Shown here piece after piece: positions 32,327 to 35,067 of a DNA stretch of 35,067 nucleotides. Position numbers and translations under genes: made by a program. The notes under the pieces are model-generated. The model saw nothing but the letters and a program-made list of their open reading frames with translations, searched no databases and was not told the DNA's origin. Each line of letters begins with the position of its first letter. The stretch's first letter is position 1. Source of the stretch: a candidate division CPR3 bacterium GWF2_35_18 (lineage in GTDB: Bacteria; Patescibacteriota; CPR3; GWF2-35-18); NCBI GenBank assembly GCA_001771135.1, contig MESW01000003.1:200719-235785 (forward strand), written 5' to 3'.

Positions 32327-34373
32327 TATTTTTTTGTATTAAATCACTAATACTTCTATTATAAAAATTACTCTCGGACATTATAAATTCGATATTCTTA
32401 ATATCCTTTATTGATACTGCATCCACTAAAGCAGTATATAAAAATGGATCAACACCTATTGTATTAAAGTAATTTGATTTTTCTCGCTCAATATCTGCAG
32501 ATAGTTTCCAGTTAGAAAAATTATTAAATATTAACGATTCTTGTTCATTGTTAAAATTTATTCTTACTTCTTTTAAATAAAATTGACCAATTGGATCTAA
32601 CCGTATATATTTTATTTGTTCGGAATTATTGGGTTCAAAATTATACGAATAAAACCCTTCCTCATTAGATTTTAAACAAGACATTTTACTCGAAGAAAAT
32701 CCAGTCATGCTCCAATACAAACATATGTTATTTCCTAATAATTGGCGAGAATTAACATATGGTTGAATAATCTTTTTAACTTGGAAATAATCACCTTCAC
32801 TTAGAAGTATATTTCCAAGTCTAATTATTGTTTTTTCGTGAGTACTTTCAATCTCTAAAGCTTTATAATAATAATTTTTTGCATCTTCCAGTTTATTTAG
32901 ATTCTCATAGGAATATGCAGTATAAAATTGATAGATAGCATCACGAGCGTCACCTTCTATGCTGACATCAATTATTTTTTCCCATTCTTGCTTACCTTCA
33001 TAAATTTTGATTAATTCATCTATAACTTGTTTGTGGTTAATTGGACTCAGATATTTATAAAGTTCAAGAGCAATTTCCTTTTTATCTAAATTATGAATTT
33101 TCAAAACTCTATCAAATAGGCGATTGAACACACTATCTCTTTCCGTTATATATTTTACATAAATAACGTCAATAAAATTCGAAGATGTAATCGGTGTTTT
33201 CCCAATCTTAGTAAATGGGATATCTATAAATATCCAAACGAAAAAAAGAATAATAATTAAGCTATTTAAAAATAATAATATTAATTTGATTTTCTTAGAT
33301 TTGAAGAAATTAAATAATTTTCGAATAGTTGATATCGATTTAGTAAATTTATAAACATTCTCATAGTTCTGTTTATTGATTGTTTCTTTTCTTTTAATAT
33401 GAAACCGTTTTTTTAATTTTCGGTTTTCTTTTATCCAAAAAATGCTTTTTGGATATATAATTAAATTAAAAATAAATTGTTGGAATTTACGAATGTTGAT
33501 AGGAAATAGATTCTTTAAATATTCTAAAAAAGTATCGTTTTTTAATAACAATAATTGTTGATTCTTGAATGATAATTTTTTGATATATAATGGTTTTGCT
33601 CTTTCATTTCTTATAACCGAGAGTAATCGATTTTTAAATCCCTTTACTTTTTCACTTATTCCTCCCGAAGTTCTTCCATGCCAAAAAACAGCATCCGTAA
33701 TACAATAAAGTTTCCAACCCTGCCAACGTAATCTCCAAGAAACATCAATATCATCTTTGTACATAAAAAAGTCTTCATCAAAATATTCATTTTCAAATTT
33801 AATTGATTCTAATGCCTCTTTTCTATATAAAGAACCAGCTCCGGATACCCCAAAGATTTCATTTGTTCCATCGAATTGTCCATGATCGATCTGATTTTCC
33901 CCTATATCTTTGAAACGACGATTACTAAACATTTGAATACCACATGAATCAATCAAATCAGTTTTTCTGTTATTTTTGAAATCATATCTTTTAATCTTAC
34001 CCATCACCGCCCCAACATCAATATTTTCTTTAATAAACATATGTAATCTCTCTATTGCATCTTTTTCTACTAAAAAGTCATGATTCATGACAAAGAGATA
34101 TTTTCCGGAAGCTTTTTCGATTCCTAAATTATATGCTTTACAAAGACCCGCATTTTTCGTTAATTGTATGATCTTTATCTTTCCTGATTTTTTTTGAAAA
34201 CTGGAAATAATTTGTAAGTTATTTTCTGTTGAAGCACTATCAACAATAATTATTTCAAAATTATCTAATTCTTGAGAAAGAAGCGATTCTATACATCGCT
34301 GGAGAACTTTTGGTTTATTAAAGCTTAAGACTATAAATGAAATTTCTATTTTAGATAGACTCTTTTGGGTCAT
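32310..34373 (-). CDS. GT2 glycosyltransferase fused to membrane segment, TPR region and C-terminal beta-sandwich
   Basis: Residues 8-270 are a GT-A enzyme of the WbbL kind: ISFIVLSFNKPKVLQRCIES, the acidic motif in VMNHDF (95-100), SGAGSLYRKEA and FFMYKDDIDVSWRLRWQGWK. A basic helical region leads to one membrane segment (about 362-386). The part beyond it, expected outside the membrane if the GT is cytoplasmic, holds about three TPR-like helices pairs (445-540) and a C-terminal beta-rich domain (about 570-680) with an IRLDPIGQFYLKEVRI motif of the kind seen at the ends of some polysaccharide enzymes. This combination is unusual. ATG 34373 overlaps the upstream ligase-like gene by 4 bases; its end overlaps the CotH start by 17. 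Confidence 0.88.
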   Translation of the reverse strand: MTQKSLSKIEISFIVLSFNKPKVLQRCIESLLSQELDNFEIIIVDSASTENNLQIISSFQKKSGKIKIIQLTKNAGLCKAYNLGIEKASGKYLFVMNHDFLVEKDAIERLHMFIKENIDVGAVMGKIKRYDFKNNRKTDLIDSCGIQMFSNRRFKDIGENQIDHGQFDGTNEIFGVSGAGSLYRKEALESIKFENEYFDEDFFMYKDDIDVSWRLRWQGWKLYCITDAVFWHGRTSGGISEKVKGFKNRLLSVIRNERAKPLYIKKLSFKNQQLLLLKNDTFLEYLKNLFPINIRKFQQFIFNLIIYPKSIFWIKENRKLKKRFHIKRKETINKQNYENVYKFTKSISTIRKLFNFFKSKKIKLILLFLNSLIIILFFVWIFIDIPFTKIGKTPITSSNFIDVIYVKYITERDSVFNRLFDRVLKIHNLDKKEIALELYKYLSPINHKQVIDELIKIYEGKQEWEKIIDVSIEGDARDAIYQFYTAYSYENLNKLEDAKNYYYKALEIESTHEKTIIRLGNILLSEGDYFQVKKIIQPYVNSRQLLGNNICLYWSMTGFSSSKMSCLKSNEEGFYSYNFEPNNSEQIKYIRLDPIGQFYLKEVRINFNNEQESLIFNNFSNWKLSADIEREKSNYFNTIGVDPFLYTALVDAVSIKDIKNIEFIMSESNFYNRSISDLIQKNNEKEF

Positions 34374-35067
34374 AATTTAAAGCTTTTTCCTTCTTTATCT
34401 GTTAATTGAAAGTTTAGGAAACATAGATATAAAACAATACTCAGAACACCCGTAGAAGATACCAAAAAAGGGTTAAAAAATCCAGTTACCAGAATACTCC
34501 CAATCCCGATAGTAAAAGACAACATTAAATAATTCAACTGATTACTTTTTTCTCTTAACCATTTGAATAATGTCAAAAATAAAAAGTATGATAATATAAT
34601 TAACCATATCAAAAAAGCTGGAATGCCAAATTTTGTGATCATATCCAAATATGACAATTCATAGGAATAATTGCCTTCCAACTCCTCAAAATTTTTTCCA
34701 AAGCCGTAACCTAAGATTGGCCGATTTTTAATTTTTTCTATCAGAATCTTATACATTTCCACTCGATATTGAGCAGAATAGGGATCGGCTTTTTTAACAT
34801 CATCTGATCTGGTATCGTCTTCCTTAGTTTTTTCTTGTGCTAGTTCTTTTACATCCTTACTTGTTTTTGTTTTAACCGAAGCTTCTTTACTACTATCAAT
34901 TTTATTATCAACATTACTTTTTTCATCAAGTTCCACACTTTCACTCGGAATTTGATCAACATCTAGCAAATCCAGGTTCGCTGGAATAGATGACAATAAT
35001 CTATTTCTATAATAATCGGTTAAAGAAAAATGAAAAATATAACTACTGATAAATATTGAACTGAAAA
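34370..35067 (-). CDS. O-antigen ligase/polymerase-like (Wzy_C) membrane protein, C-terminal part (cut by window edge)
   Basis: The frame stays open to the window edge, giving 232 residues; a TTG at 34996 is not a convincing start, because upstream codons read on into hydrophobic sequence (SSIFISSYIFHFSL). The core signature is IEKIKNRPILGYGFGKNFEE, with YLDMITKFGIPAFLIWLIIL and two more membrane segments after it, as in WaaL/Wzy proteins that join or polymerise lipid-linked glycans outside the membrane. An acidic and Lys-rich, probably disordered stretch of about 65 residues lies in the loop before it, longer than I expect for the family. It ends 4 bases inside the next GT2 gene. Confidence 0.88.
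   Translation of the reverse strand, partial: FSSIFISSYIFHFSLTDYYRNRLLSSIPANLDLLDVDQIPSESVELDEKSNVDNKIDSSKEASVKTKTSKDVKELAQEKTKEDDTRSDDVKKADPYSAQYRVEMYKILIEKIKNRPILGYGFGKNFEELEGNYSYELSYLDMITKFGIPAFLIWLIILSYFLFLTLFKWLREKSNQLNYLMLSFTIGIGSILVTGFFNPFLVSSTGVLSIVLYLCFLNFQLTDKEGKSFKL

Noticed and set aside
1-35067. CRISPR arrays, tRNA or rRNA genes, insertion sequences or prophage genes
   Set aside because: I looked for regular repeats, tRNA cloverleaf ends, rRNA signatures and transposase or integrase motifs and saw none.

Overview
The window is AT-rich bacterial DNA in which every gene I support lies on the minus strand, so transcription runs from base 35067 towards base 1. Several traits suggest a Candidate Phyla Radiation (Patescibacteria)-type genome: a compact part of the division/cell-wall cluster, a MurE-like ligase with a shortened N-terminus, a DUF4012 protein, a CarS-like CDP-archaeol synthase homologue, a bacterial SpoIIM homologue, a lone prepilin and very short gene spacing. 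UGA works as a stop codon, for example in the ATGA overlaps. The exact lineage cannot be fixed from this sequence alone.

Layout in the direction of transcription. (A) 35067-25268 is a tightly coupled surface-glycan block: an O-antigen ligase/polymerase-like protein cut by the window edge, a large GT2-TM-TPR fusion, a two-domain CotH-kinase/beta-helix protein, a VTC-type polyphosphate polymerase domain protein, a DUF4956 membrane protein, a GT2 and a GT4. Most junctions overlap by 1-17 nt. (B) 25183-20122 starts at its own promoter and holds a GT4, an initiating sugar-phosphate transferase, a DUF4012 protein, recO and a SpoIIM-like gene. (C) 20121-17721 is the glycyl-tRNA synthetase unit: promoter, complete glycine T-box riboswitch, a run of hairpins, glyQS, a 45-residue small gene, a 120-residue helical protein and an intrinsic terminator. 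(D) 17686-13698 is mraZ-rsmH-ftsL-ftsI, driven by a good sigma70-type promoter that carries three 10-bp-spaced MraZ-box repeats. A structured 115-bp element lies between mraZ and rsmH. (E) 13681-2359 is murE, pgeF, murC, an MTH1-like Nudix gene, rdgB, murB, murA, yvcK, a prepilin, a membrane protein and carS. (F) 2335-1 has its own promoters and holds a GlmU-like nucleotidyltransferase, a small helical protein and alanine racemase, which is cut by the window edge.

The shared theme is the cell envelope. Units D-F provide peptidoglycan precursors (MurA, B, C, E and Alr), an editing enzyme for the MurC step (PgeF), the division transpeptidase and its partner, and nucleotide-pool cleaning enzymes. 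Units A-B build and possibly modify an exported glycan. murD, murF, murG, mraY, ddl, ftsW, ftsA and ftsZ are not in the window.

The most notable observations are: the glycine T-box; a shared dyad (ACTCATCT-N21/22-AGATGAGT) laid over two promoters 23 kb apart; the MraZ operator; the structured mraZ-rsmH spacer; and the CotH/VTC/DUF4956 module embedded in a glycosyltransferase operon. The CotH protein there has a second, apparently inactive kinase-like half.
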